A stretch of 32,231 nucleotides of DNA from the NCBI GenBank assembly GCA_024403995.1, contig JAKSQT010000022.1, positions 1 through 32,231 of the forward strand, written 5' to 3'. Below are positions 24,212 to 32,220 of this stretch, in pieces (within the stretch, counting starts at the first letter, position 1; every line of letters begins with the position of its first letter). This DNA comes from Ruminococcus sp. GTDB lineage: Bacteria; Bacillota; Clostridia; Oscillospirales; Ruminococcaceae. Made by a program: the position numbers and the translations under genes. The notes beneath the pieces are model-generated. The model was not told the origin of the DNA. It made no database searches and saw nothing but the letters and a program-made list of their open reading frames with translations.

Positions 24212-24862
24212 TTATTTAAATATATTTTTCAGTTCATCAAGTGAATCAAGATAGAAGTCAGACAGCTCGATAATACGCTGTTTATCGGCATCTGCGGCGG
24301 CATCGTAAATACCTGCGGTGATAAAGCCGGCGTTCACTGACGTTTCAATGCAGTGAAGCGAATCCTCGATAACGAGTGTTTCATCAGGCTTGCAGCCGAG
24401 ACGTTCAGCGCCGCCGAGATAAATGTCAGGCTGCCTTTTTCCCATAGGGTACTCGATATCCGTGAGCAGAAAAGCAAATCTGTCAATAATTCCGCATCTT
24501 CTTAGGACAGCTTCTGCAAGTCCCTTGTATGTCGCAGTTGCCACACCGTACCGGATACCGATTTTATCAAGGAAATCAAGTGCATCGTGCACAAACGGCT
24601 TCAATTGGATATTCTGTTCATACTGCACACGCACAAGCTCCTCGATACGTTTAATGACGTACTCCTTGGTAAGGTCAAGACCGAAAAAATCGATGAAATA
24701 CTGTGATGATTCGTCTACGGACATAGTTTTCATGCGGTCTGAGATATCTTCGGGAGGGGTTGTCACGCCGTTTTCCCTGAGAAATTCACGGTCAATGCCA
24801 TACCATATCTTCATCGAGTCGATGAGAGTGCCGTCAAGGTCAAAGATCACGCCTTTAATCAA
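24212..24862 (-). CDS. HAD-superfamily phosphatase (beta-phosphoglucomutase-like)
   Basis: A 216-residue haloacid-dehalogenase-type hydrolase. Motif I is VIFDLDGTLIDS near the N-terminus, and a helical cap follows (about 20-85). Motif II is the Thr of GVATATYKG, motif III the Lys in MGKRQPDIYLG, and motif IV LVIEDSLHC. The substrate is unknown; phosphosugars or nucleotides are usual. I set the start at TTG 24860-24862, because GGAGG lies 6 bases upstream and motif I then sits at residue 5. The start overlaps the end of the lipoprotein gene by 8 bases. A longer frame to 25048 is out-of-frame reading of the lipoprotein's 3' end. Confidence 0.88.
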   Translation of the reverse strand: MIKGVIFDLDGTLIDSMKIWYGIDREFLRENGVTTPPEDISDRMKTMSVDESSQYFIDFFGLDLTKEYVIKRIEELVRVQYEQNIQLKPFVHDALDFLDKIGIRYGVATATYKGLAEAVLRRCGIIDRFAFLLTDIEYPMGKRQPDIYLGGAERLGCKPDETLVIEDSLHCIETSVNAGFITAGIYDAAADADKQRIIELSDFYLDSLDELKNIFK

Positions 24863-26111
24863 CTGGGACCTCCTCTGTTTCAGGGGTATCGACAGGCTGA
24901 GGAACAGTTTCAGGCGGAACATCAGGTGTTGTGTCAGGAACATACGGAGGCTGTGTTTCAGCCTGTGATTCAGGCTGTGCTTCAGTTTCTGACGGCTGAA
25001 CTGCTTCTGTCGGAGGCTCGGTGACAGGTTCGGAAAGCTCAGCGACATATTCTGTCACAGGAGGGATATACTGTGAAATGTACTCACTTCTGCGAGGCTC
25101 TGCAGTGATACGTGTCGGAGGCTCTGTAGGCGGTTCTGTAACGATTTCTCTGCCTTCCTTTTCAGCCTTTTCACGTTCTTTTCGCTCTTTTTCTGCCTGT
25201 TTTCTTGCTTCTTCTTCTTTTTTGCGTTCCTGCTCATTGCGGCTGAGGAATTCTGAGCGCTCGTAGTTCTTGTCGGGATTATAAACGCCCTCTGTATCGG
25301 AATCACCGCAGATAACAACAGCTTTTTCTTCAAGCAGCTCATACATTCTCTCAAACTGCTCAAGGTCATATTCCATATTGCCACGCAGAGGATCGGCAAC
25401 ATAGACTATGTTTTTGTCGAGGTCATAGCCATATATAGTCATGCAGTGCTGCATACCGTTGAACCACATTTCTTCGCCGTCCTCGGTAGTCCATCTCAGT
25501 TCATTCGGACATTCCCAGAGGTCTATGGTAGCCCATACAATAAGCGGTCTGCCTTCTTCGATCTGATAGAAAAGTTCTTCGAGCTTTTTGTCGCTCATAT
25601 CAACAGCATAGCATGGTGAATTAATTGATTTGAAGTAATCGTCTGCGGTCTGAACGATAACAGGCGGCAGACAGCCGAAACCGTCGCAGAACTTCGGATC
25701 ACCGATATAAGCGTGATTCATAGTAGTCGAGCCTTCGGTATCGAGAGGCATGAATTCATCGGCAAGTTCTTCTTTGTCGATATCAAAACCGAGAAAATTG
25801 AGAGTCTGACAGAGAGCGGTCACTTCACATCCTGTAGGAAGTTCAGGTTCCTGCATCACTGTCTCGAATTTCTTAATTACCGATTTTCTGGCAATTTTAT
25901 GCCCTTTCGGCATAGTCACATCAAGTGAGAAAGGTTCTGTCGTAGGTTCTGTTTCAATTTCTTTTGTGACATCTTCTGCCTCCATGCTGACCAAGTCCGT
26001 GCTTTCCTGAGAACTTGCCTTCGTCTTGGTAACTTCCGAGGATTTTCCACAGGCTGTCAGGCACAGAAGTGCGGCTGAAACAGCGGTAAATTTAAGAAAT
26101 CTGCCTGTCAT
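24855..26111 (-). CDS. Lipoprotein with C39-type cysteine-peptidase domain
   Basis: A 418-residue exported lipoprotein. The signal peptide ends in the lipobox LTAC (Cys about 21). A Thr/Glu-rich stalk precedes a Peptidase_C39_2 domain (about 85-275). It contains ELPTGCEVTALCQTL (catalytic Cys), MQHCMTIYGYD (catalytic His) and YVADPLRGNMEY (Asp/Asn side). A charged coiled-coil stretch with EEEARKQAEKERKE follows, then a tail of about 110 residues rich in Pro, Thr and Glu. Domains of this family usually cut or bind peptides at the cell surface; the substrate is unknown. It starts 6 bases after tmcAL, whose 3' end supplies the GGAG site. Confidence 0.88.
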   Translation of the reverse strand: MTGRFLKFTAVSAALLCLTACGKSSEVTKTKASSQESTDLVSMEAEDVTKEIETEPTTEPFSLDVTMPKGHKIARKSVIKKFETVMQEPELPTGCEVTALCQTLNFLGFDIDKEELADEFMPLDTEGSTTMNHAYIGDPKFCDGFGCLPPVIVQTADDYFKSINSPCYAVDMSDKKLEELFYQIEEGRPLIVWATIDLWECPNELRWTTEDGEEMWFNGMQHCMTIYGYDLDKNIVYVADPLRGNMEYDLEQFERMYELLEEKAVVICGDSDTEGVYNPDKNYERSEFLSRNEQERKKEEEARKQAEKERKEREKAEKEGREIVTEPPTEPPTRITAEPRRSEYISQYIPPVTEYVAELSEPVTEPPTEAVQPSETEAQPESQAETQPPYVPDTTPDVPPETVPQPVDTPETEEVPVD

Positions 26112-26117
26112 TTGATT

Positions 26118-27320
26118 CTACTCCATATCTATCATAATTTTTGCCCTGTAATCCTTCTGGGCTGAGGTCACTGTATCAAGAGCGAGTCCGTATATATCTG
26201 ACGCTCTTATTTCAAGTTCAACAAATCGTTCAGCAATATCGCTGACCTGAGAAAGTTTTGCAAGTGAAGCCGCATAAGGTATCTTTGCCACATTTTTAGC
26301 CTTTGCAAGGATCTCCCTGCCACGTTCATTGAAGGCAAGTATCCTGCCGTATGGCGGAAGCTGGGACATATCGTCCTTTTTAACGCCTATGAGCAGTTTG
26401 AGCATGATGCGTCTTATACGTGCCATTGTATATCTCTTAGTCTTGACAGTAAACAGCAGTTCATCCAGAGAACCTGCCATTCTTGCACCGTAAATTCTGT
26501 TTTCAAGTCCCTGAGCCACATCGTCTATCTCTTTTATTTCTTCGACATTACAGCTTCTGAGCTTATAAAGAAGAACACGTTCGAGTCTGTTGAGTGAGGC
26601 GATCTCGCCCTTTGATACGGCAGCTTCAATTGCATCCTGCCAGAGCTGAGGGGTAAATTCCCTAATGCTTGCGATGTCGTTGTCATATTCAAGCATTTCA
26701 CGGAGAAGTGAGGCGCTTGCAAAGCCGTTTTCGGCAATATTGCTGTCATGAGCCGAATTTATGCGCTTTACAGTGAATGGCATCATGGCGCATGACATAT
26801 TTTTAAGTGCTCTCAGGTATTCGATAGCGAGAAGATTGTTCGGTTCGGAAATAATTTCTGCGACTTCGGGATCTGTGCCTTTGAGGACAGATGTGAGTGC
26901 CCTTGGGTAGGTATATCCCTTTTCCATTATCTCACGGATATCGTCGGAGTGTACCATAGCAGTAAGGTCAACTGTATCCATAGCGCTGCGGAGCTTTTCA
27001 ACGTCGCCGCATTCGCTTCCGAATGATACTTCGTCAACTGCACCGAGGGAATCAAGCAGATAGACAGCACCTGCGGCGAAATTCTCAGCCGATGACAGAC
27101 AGTACTGAACGGGAAGCTCAATAACGAGGTCTGCACCGGAGCGTACAGCAAGACGTGCTCTTTCGAGCTTATCCATTATGGCAACATCGCCTCGCTGAAC
27201 GAAATTTCCGCTCATTACGGCAACGATATGAGTTGCACCGTTTTTGCGGGTCTCGTTTATATGGTAGAGATGACCATTGTGGAAAGGGTTATATTCGCAG
27301 ATAATTCCGCTTATTTTCAT
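26118..27320 (-). CDS. tmcAL: tRNA(Met) cytidine acetate ligase
   Basis: Forms N4-acetylcytidine at the wobble position of elongator tRNA-Met from acetate and ATP (YlbM family). The protein has 400 residues from the ATG at 27318-27320. This start is chosen because AGAGGT precedes it and the family begins GIICEYNPFHNGH, which is also the HxGH nucleotidyl-transfer motif. FVQRGDVAIMDKLERA and VIELP follow. A longer frame to 27347 adds nine residues without support. It is the first gene of the run that includes mnmA, trmN6-like and rsmI. It depends on acetate, and ackA lies divergently 200 bases away. Confidence 0.93.
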   Translation of the reverse strand: MKISGIICEYNPFHNGHLYHINETRKNGATHIVAVMSGNFVQRGDVAIMDKLERARLAVRSGADLVIELPVQYCLSSAENFAAGAVYLLDSLGAVDEVSFGSECGDVEKLRSAMDTVDLTAMVHSDDIREIMEKGYTYPRALTSVLKGTDPEVAEIISEPNNLLAIEYLRALKNMSCAMMPFTVKRINSAHDSNIAENGFASASLLREMLEYDNDIASIREFTPQLWQDAIEAAVSKGEIASLNRLERVLLYKLRSCNVEEIKEIDDVAQGLENRIYGARMAGSLDELLFTVKTKRYTMARIRRIMLKLLIGVKKDDMSQLPPYGRILAFNERGREILAKAKNVAKIPYAASLAKLSQVSDIAERFVELEIRASDIYGLALDTVTSAQKDYRAKIMIDME

Positions 27321-27458
27321 TTTACTACCTCTTTTCTGAAATTTCAATGGTTTTCATATATATTTCAATTTCCTTACTAATTTTTGTCACAAACTAATAT
27401 GTTTTGGCTTGAATTAAGGAGAAAATAATGCGTATTGAGACAAATTTACAAAAAAGAC

Positions 27459-27486
27459 TTGCTTTTTGCCGAAAATGGTATATAAT
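27459..27486 (+). promoter_or_regulatory. Probable ackA promoter
   Basis: TTGCTT (27459-27464), a 16-base spacer and TATAAT (27481-27486). This is the best match in the 203-base tmcAL-ackA gap. I found no convincing promoter for tmcAL in the same gap. Confidence 0.55.
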
Positions 27487-27523
27487 AATATATGCAATTT
27501 AATCTGAAAGGAAATGTTATTTT

Positions 27524-28723
27524 ATGATTATCTTAGTTGTTAATGCAGGCAGCTCATCCCTGAAGTATCAGCTCATCAACATGGAAGATGAGAGCGTTAT
27601 CGCAAAGGGTAACTGCGACAGAATCGGTATCGACGGTCACCTCGCACACAAGACAAGCGACGGCAGAAAGATCGATGAGGATTGTAATTTCCCTACACAC
27701 ACAGAGGCTTTCATGAAGCTTGTTGAAGTTCTTACTTCAGGCGAGGGTAAGGTCATCGACAGCATGGACGAGATCTCTGCTGTAGGTCACCGTATCGTGC
27801 AGGGTGCTGATGTATTTGACAAGTCTGTTCTTGTTACTGACGAGATCATCGAGAAGATCGACGAACTCCGTGAGCTTGCACCTGTTCACAACCATGCTCA
27901 TGCACTTGCTCTCAGAGCCTGCAAGAGCGTAATTCCTGCAAATGTTCCGCAGGTAGTTGTATTTGATACAGCTTTCCACCAGACAATGCCTCCGAAGGCT
28001 TTCATGTTCGGTCTTCCATATGAGGACTATGAGAACCTCCACGTAAGAAAGTACGGTTTCCACGGCACATCACACCGTTTTGTATCTGCTGCACTTGCAG
28101 AGGCAATGGGCAAGGATGCAAAGGATCTCAAGATCATTTCATGCCACCTCGGAAACGGTTCTTCGATCACAGCCGTAAACGCAGGCAAGTCTGTTGATAC
28201 AACAATGGGCTTCACACCTCTTGACGGCGTTATCATGGGCACAAGATCAGGTGCAGTTGATCCGTCAGCAGTTACATTCGTAGCAGACAAGCACGGCTTC
28301 ACACCTGCACAGATGAGCGATTACATGAACAAGAAGTCAGGCTTCCTCGGCTTATCAGGCATCGGTTCAGATAACCGTGACATTCAGGAAGCTGCTCTTA
28401 ACGGCAATGCAAAGGCACAGCTCGTATGCGATATGCTCACATATGAGATCCAGAAGTACATCGGTGCATTCGCTGCTGCAATGAACGGCGTTGATGCTAT
28501 CCTTTTCACAGGCGGTATCGGCGAAAATTCATGGGAAGTAAGAGAAGCAGCATGCTCAAACATGGAATACTTTGGAATCAAGATCGACTATGCTCTTAAC
28601 AAGACTATCAGAGGAAAGCTCCAGAAGATCTCCACACCTGATTCAAAGGTTGAAGTATGGGTCGTTCCTACAAACGAAGAGCTCCTCATTGCAAGAGATA
28701 CACTTGCTCTTATTTCAAAATAA
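27524..28723 (+). CDS. ackA: Acetate kinase
   Basis: Interconverts acetyl phosphate + ADP and acetate + ATP, the ATP-yielding last step of fermentation. It has the full 399-residue length. Motifs are VNAGSSSLKYQL (5-16), GHRIVQG, VFDTAFHQTMP, YGFHGTSHRFVS, SCHLGNGSSI, GTRSGAVDPS and LFTGGIGENS. The codon choice (many GGC, CTC, AAG, ATC) is more biased than in the neighbours, as expected for high expression. A phosphotransacetylase gene is not adjacent. AAAGGA lies about 10 bases before the ATG, and a terminator follows. Confidence 0.98.
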   Translation: MIILVVNAGSSSLKYQLINMEDESVIAKGNCDRIGIDGHLAHKTSDGRKIDEDCNFPTHTEAFMKLVEVLTSGEGKVIDSMDEISAVGHRIVQGADVFDKSVLVTDEIIEKIDELRELAPVHNHAHALALRACKSVIPANVPQVVVFDTAFHQTMPPKAFMFGLPYEDYENLHVRKYGFHGTSHRFVSAALAEAMGKDAKDLKIISCHLGNGSSITAVNAGKSVDTTMGFTPLDGVIMGTRSGAVDPSAVTFVADKHGFTPAQMSDYMNKKSGFLGLSGIGSDNRDIQEAALNGNAKAQLVCDMLTYEIQKYIGAFAAAMNGVDAILFTGGIGENSWEVREAACSNMEYFGIKIDYALNKTIRGKLQKISTPDSKVEVWVVPTNEELLIARDTLALISK

Positions 28724-28778
28724 GACAATAAACATTATACTACAAAAAAAATCAAAAATCAATAGATTTTTACAAATA

Positions 28779-28809
28779 CAGCCGTACTCTTTGGGTGCGG
28801 CTGTTTTTT
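28779..28809 (+). terminator. ackA terminator
   Basis: A nine-pair stem (28779-28787 with 28795-28803, one wobble) and a 7-base loop are followed by T6. The T run ends just before the ribosome site of the next gene, so readthrough would feed that gene. Confidence 0.85.
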
Positions 28810-28825
28810 GAAAGAGGAGCATCCA

Positions 28826-29074
28826 ATGATAAAGACTATTGTAAGATCAGAGGGCATGATGTGCCATATGTGCGAATCACACGTAAATAATGCCGTAAAG
28901 AAAAACTTTAAGGTCAAAAGCGTGGAGTCGTCACACGAAAAAGGCGAGACGGAAATACTCTCTGAAAATGCGCCTGATGAAGCAAAACTGCGTGAGATCA
29001 TTGAAGCGGAGGGATATAAAGTCCTTTCCGTCAGCAATGAAAATGTCGAGAAAAAAGGCTTCTTCAGAAGATAA
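28826..29074 (+). CDS. Heavy-metal-associated (CopZ-like) domain protein
   Basis: An 82-residue cytoplasmic protein with one HMA fold. It begins MIKTIVRSEGMMCHMCESHV, and Cys13 and Cys16 form the metal-binding CxxC. EAEGYKVLSV closes the ferredoxin-like fold. The linker and tail KKGFFRR are basic. It is probably a copper- or other soft-metal-binding chaperone. No metal ATPase or CsoR/CopY repressor is next to it. The ATG at 28826 has AGAGGAG upstream; an in-frame TTG at 28808 lies inside the terminator T run and is rejected as a start. Confidence 0.85.
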   Translation: MIKTIVRSEGMMCHMCESHVNNAVKKNFKVKSVESSHEKGETEILSENAPDEAKLREIIEAEGYKVLSVSNENVEKKGFFRR

Positions 29075-29079
29075 GCATT

Positions 29080-29211
29080 AACAGGACGATATAACGGCTG
29101 TACTCCTATAGATACTCTGCACTTTTTATTGAGGGAAACCCTTTTGAAAAAGGGTTCTCCCCGATAAAGAGCAAAAATTCTATAAGAGTACAGTTATTAT
29201 ATTGTCCTGTT
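29080..29211. repeat. 132-nt imperfect palindromic element
   Basis: The left half (29080-29144) and the right half are inverted copies with scattered mismatches, starting AACAGGAC and ending GTCCTGTT. The centre is AAACCCTTTT-GAAA-AAGGGTT. The whole element can fold into one long hairpin. It codes for nothing and lies between the HMA gene and the sdpR-like promoter. It looks like a MITE-like or REP-like element; no target-site duplication is evident. Confidence 0.75.
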
Positions 29212-29223
29212 TATGTTATGAAA

Positions 29224-29303
29224 CTATTTAAAAAAAATTTGAAATACCTCTTGACAAACGGTATGCAAGATGATATAATCTATTTAAAGAAATTTTTAAA
29301 TAG
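29224..29303 (+). promoter_or_regulatory. Promoter and operator-like palindromes of the sdpR-like operon
   Basis: Exact TTGACA (29251-29256), a 17-base spacer and exact TATAAT (29274-29279) with TGA extension. Downstream, CTATTTAAA (29280-29288) and TTTAAATAG (29295-29303) form a perfect inverted repeat with a 6-base centre. A second, weaker copy starts with CTATTTAAA at 29224-29232. These are good candidates for ArsR-type autorepressor binding. Confidence 0.75.
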
Positions 29304-29314
29304 GGGGGATGAAA

Positions 29315-29590
29315 ATGGCACTTGCTGATACATTCAAGGCTCTTTCAGATGCACAGCGGCGTGACATCTTAGGTATGCTGCGAGCGGGGCGCATGAGCGC
29401 AGGTGAAATTGCTGGAAAGCTTGAAATAACGCCTGCCGCTCTGTCTTATCATCTTAAATTGCTGAAAAAAGCTGACCTGATAATGGAATATAAAGAGAAA
29501 AATTTTGTCTTCTATGAGGTCAATACGAGCATTTTTGATGAAATGATAATGTGGATGAAACAATTCGGAGGTAATGATAATGAAACGTAA
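29315..29590 (+). CDS. SdpR-like ArsR-family repressor
   Basis: A 91-residue winged-helix regulator. FKALSDAQRRDILGML (7-22) and the recognition part ITPAALSYHLKLLKKADLI are typical ArsR/SdpR. The wing is YKEKNFVFYEV. No cysteine metal site is visible, so it is unlikely to be a metal sensor. In Bacillus subtilis SdpR represses its own operon and is sequestered by the membrane protein SdpI. I chose the ATG at 29315 because AGGGGG lies 8 bases upstream; the ATG at 29309 is too close. It overlaps the next gene by 11 bases. Confidence 0.88.
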   Translation: MALADTFKALSDAQRRDILGMLRAGRMSAGEIAGKLEITPAALSYHLKLLKKADLIMEYKEKNFVFYEVNTSIFDEMIMWMKQFGGNDNET

Positions 29591-30260
29591 ACTTATGTGG
29601 ATAACTGCTTTTGTTCCTTTGGTGATATTTCTTGGGTTTTACAGAAGACTGCCGGAGCAGATTCCACTGAATTATGATATTAATGGTCAGGCATCAAGAT
29701 TTGGTTCAAGGAACAATGTTCTGCTCATCGGACCTTTGACAATATTAATAACTGTTCTGTTTGAATTATACATACATTTTTCCGGAAAAAGAGCTTCTGA
29801 TAACCGAAAAAAAGCTGTAAACAAAACAAATAAAAATGTTTTGTATATAGTTATAATAACGTTAAATATTTTTTACATTCTTATGTCTGTTATCATGTGT
29901 ATCTGGGGAATTAAATCGGTTTCATCAATGAAATCAGAAGAAATGTTTAATATGCTCATTTCGTTTGGATTGGGAATCTTTTTCATAATTTCAGGCAATG
30001 TCATGCCGAAAGCAAAGAAAAATGCTGCATTCGGAGTGCGTCTTTCATGGACAATGAAAAATGATGCTGTATGGGCAAGATCCAATCATTTCGGCGGCTA
30101 TGTAATGATGGTAAGCGGTTTTGCTTTGATATTCGGCGGATTGCTTCTGCCCGGTATGTGGAAGATATATCAGCTTCTTATCGTTACTGCTATTTCAACT
30201 GTTATTATTATCGTAAAGTCATATAAAATTTATAAGGAGGAAGTCAGTCATGAAAACTGA
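29580..30260 (+). CDS. SdpI-like membrane protein (DUF1648)
   Basis: A 226-residue membrane protein with about six hydrophobic segments. The N-terminal DUF1648 part has YRRLPEQIPLNYDINGQASRFGS (near 16-38). The C-terminal SdpI part has NVMPKAKKNAAFGVRLSWTMKND...WARSNHFGG. In B. subtilis SdpI gives immunity to the SdpC toxin and signals to SdpR. Here no sdpABC toxin genes are present. The ATG at 29580 is 8 bases after GGAGG; 29574 would be too close. It overlaps the following gene by 11 bases. Confidence 0.88.
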   Translation: MKRKLMWITAFVPLVIFLGFYRRLPEQIPLNYDINGQASRFGSRNNVLLIGPLTILITVLFELYIHFSGKRASDNRKKAVNKTNKNVLYIVIITLNIFYILMSVIMCIWGIKSVSSMKSEEMFNMLISFGLGIFFIISGNVMPKAKKNAAFGVRLSWTMKNDAVWARSNHFGGYVMMVSGFALIFGGLLLPGMWKIYQLLIVTAISTVIIIVKSYKIYKEEVSHEN

Positions 30261-30444
30261 ATACTTACCATTTATAATACCGCTTGCAATAGCGCAGTTC
30301 GCACTTATGGGATATGCGCTCTATAATGTGCTCACACATAAAAAATATAAATTCGGAAACCGCATTATATGGATAGTCATTGTCGTATGCTTCGGCTTTA
30401 TCGGTCCGGCAGCTTATTTTGCACTCGGAAAGGACGATGAATGA
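30250..30444 (+). CDS. YxlE-like PLDc_N small membrane protein
   Basis: A 64-residue protein with two membrane helices. The second holds the PLDc_N pattern RIIWIVIVVCFGFIGPAAYF, followed by the charged tail ALGKDDE. There is no phospholipase catalytic domain. In the B. subtilis sigY operon a similar YxlE precedes the ABC proteins YxlF and YxlG, the same order as here. AAGGAGG lies 9 bases before ATG. It overlaps both neighbours by a few bases. Confidence 0.82.
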   Translation: MKTEYLPFIIPLAIAQFALMGYALYNVLTHKKYKFGNRIIWIVIVVCFGFIGPAAYFALGKDDE

Positions 30445-31340
30445 TGAATGTGCTTGAAGTGTCGCATATATCCAAGCATTTCGGCGACAAAGAGGTACTG
30501 AAAGACGTTTCGTTCAATGTGCCTGAAAACTGCATCTTTGGATTTATCGGCAAAAACGGCGCAGGCAAGACTACTGCTATGAAGGCTGTTCTCGGTCTGC
30601 ATCCCGTAGACGGCGGCGAGATAAAAGTGTGCGGTGAAAAAGTAACATACGGTAATTCTCCGACAAACAGAAATGTAGGATATCTGCCGGATGTACCTGA
30701 ATTTTACGGATTTATGAATGCTGCGGAGTATCTGAAACTCTGCGGAGAGATAACAGGAATGAGCAGTGATGACATAAAAAAACGCAGCGGTGAACTGCTT
30801 GAGATGGTAGGACTTTCGGGAGAAAAACACCGTATAAAAGGCTTTTCCCGTGGCATGAAGCAGCGTCTCGGAATAGCGCAGGCACTTCTGAACAGACCAA
30901 AGCTGCTTATATGTGACGAGCCGACATCCGCTCTTGATCCTGTTGGAAGACATGAAATTCTGGATATTCTGCTTGCAGCAAAGGAACAGTCATCAGTTGT
31001 CTTTTCTACTCATATTCTTTCCGACGTAGAGCGTATATGCAGCGATATAGCCATTCTTGAAGGCGGAAAGATAGTGCTTGGCGGTTCGGTAGATGAACTA
31101 AAAAAACGTACCGAAAGCCAGAGCGTGGAGCTTGTTCCGCTTAACGGCAATCCTGAAAAGCTGCTCGGATTATTCCACAATGCAAAGGCTGATTGTGGAA
31201 AACTGATATTTGAAAGTGTGAACGATGAAGAATTTGAGGAAATACTGCATATTGTCCTTGCAAATCATATAGGCATCGAGCGCATAGAACGTATGGAAAA
31301 AGACCTCGAACAGGTATTTCTGGAGGTGATAGGAAAATGA
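30441..31340 (+). CDS. ABC transporter ATP-binding protein (YxlF/BcrA-like)
   Basis: A 299-residue ATPase. Walker A is GFIGKNGAGKTTAMK (about 34-48), the signature is GFSRGMKQRLGIAQ, Walker B is LLICDEPTSALDP, and the H-loop is VVFSTHILSDVERI. The C-terminal 80 residues are the usual extension of BcrA/NatA/YxlF-type subunits. It powers the permease encoded next, with which it overlaps by 4 bases. Transporters of this type export or expel peptides, antibiotics or lipids. The start overlaps the YxlE-like stop; GGAAAGGA gives the ribosome site. Confidence 0.93.
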   Translation: MMNVLEVSHISKHFGDKEVLKDVSFNVPENCIFGFIGKNGAGKTTAMKAVLGLHPVDGGEIKVCGEKVTYGNSPTNRNVGYLPDVPEFYGFMNAAEYLKLCGEITGMSSDDIKKRSGELLEMVGLSGEKHRIKGFSRGMKQRLGIAQALLNRPKLLICDEPTSALDPVGRHEILDILLAAKEQSSVVFSTHILSDVERICSDIAILEGGKIVLGGSVDELKKRTESQSVELVPLNGNPEKLLGLFHNAKADCGKLIFESVNDEEFEEILHIVLANHIGIERIERMEKDLEQVFLEVIGK

Positions 31341-32107
31341 AACGCAGTTTTGTATTTTTCAGAAAAGAACTTACCGAATTGTTCAGAAGCGGAAAACTCG
31401 TACTGCTTGGGATAATATTCATTGCTTTTGGCATTATGAATGCAGGAATTGCAAAGCTTACACCTATGATAATGGATACATATGCTGATGAACTTGCTAA
31501 AACCGGCATGAAAATAGAAAAGATCGAAGTTGATGCATCAACTGTATGGCAGCAGTTCTTCAAGAATTACTCTATGATGATCTTGGTCGTGGTCATCATG
31601 TTTGCAGGCATTTTTGCTGCGGAATACACAAAAGGAACGCTGGTTCTTCTGATAACAAAAGGACTTCCGAAATCCTGCGTTACAGGCGCAAAACTGCTTA
31701 TAACAGAGCTTATCTGGACTTGCGGTTACTGGCTGTGTTTCGGCGTAACTTATCTCTATGCCGATATCTACTGGGATAATTCAATCATGGAGCATCTCGG
31801 TTTTGCAGTGCTCCTGTCATATATTTTCGGGATTTTCCTGATTGCGGCAATGATATTTTTCGGTTCATTTTCAGGCAGCATGATATCTGTGCTTCTTGGA
31901 ACGGGAGTGACATATTTTTTGCCGACACTTCTTTCAATGAGCAATGATCTGAGGAAGTATATGCCGACATTTCTTACAGGCGGTATGTCGCTTTTCACAG
32001 GCGAAAATGTACCTTCCGACTTTACTGCTTCAATTGCAGTTACGTCTGTTCTGACAATATTTTTCATTGTTGGAGCATTTGTATGCGGCAGAAAAAAAGT
32101 AAACTGA
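31337..32107 (+). CDS. ABC transporter permease (ABC-2 type, YxlG-like)
   Basis: A 256-residue membrane subunit of ABC-2/NatB type with about six helices. An extracytoplasmic segment (about 40-70) lies between the first and second helices. FRKELTELFRSGK at the N-terminus is the usual coupling region, and AAEYTKGTLVLLITKGLPK the second. GGAGGTGAT gives a strong ribosome site. It is the last gene of the sdpR-like operon seen here, followed by palindromic repeats. Confidence 0.9.
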   Translation: MKRSFVFFRKELTELFRSGKLVLLGIIFIAFGIMNAGIAKLTPMIMDTYADELAKTGMKIEKIEVDASTVWQQFFKNYSMMILVVVIMFAGIFAAEYTKGTLVLLITKGLPKSCVTGAKLLITELIWTCGYWLCFGVTYLYADIYWDNSIMEHLGFAVLLSYIFGIFLIAAMIFFGSFSGSMISVLLGTGVTYFLPTLLSMSNDLRKYMPTFLTGGMSLFTGENVPSDFTASIAVTSVLTIFFIVGAFVCGRKKVN

Positions 32108-32112
32108 TATAA

Positions 32113-32163
32113 GGGCATCTCTAAAACCCCTTCTGAGAAAAAAACGGGTTTTTAGAGGTGCCC
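32113..32163. repeat. Palindrome after the ABC permease gene
   Basis: The arms GGGCATCTCTAAAACCCC (32113-32130) and 32146-32163 pair over nearly their whole length. There is no T tract, so it may act as an mRNA 3' hairpin or be a third repeat family. Confidence 0.6.
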
Positions 32164-32180
32164 ATAAATCTACAAAAGTA

Positions 32181-32220
32181 AAGGCAACACCGCACAAAGC
32201 ACGTCTGACGACTTTGTACG
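32181..32220. repeat. Copy D of the dispersed palindrome (right arm degenerate)
   Basis: It matches copy C (13408-13447) over about 40 bases, including the loop CACGTCTGACGA. The right arm then diverges (TACGTCATAAACTT) before the window edge. Confidence 0.7.

Noticed and set aside
24863-25048. N-terminal extension of the HAD protein (MSLSFPNLSPSLRQ...)
   Set aside because: This stretch is the out-of-frame 3' part of the lipoprotein gene. A TTG with GGAGG at 24862 gives a family-length protein.
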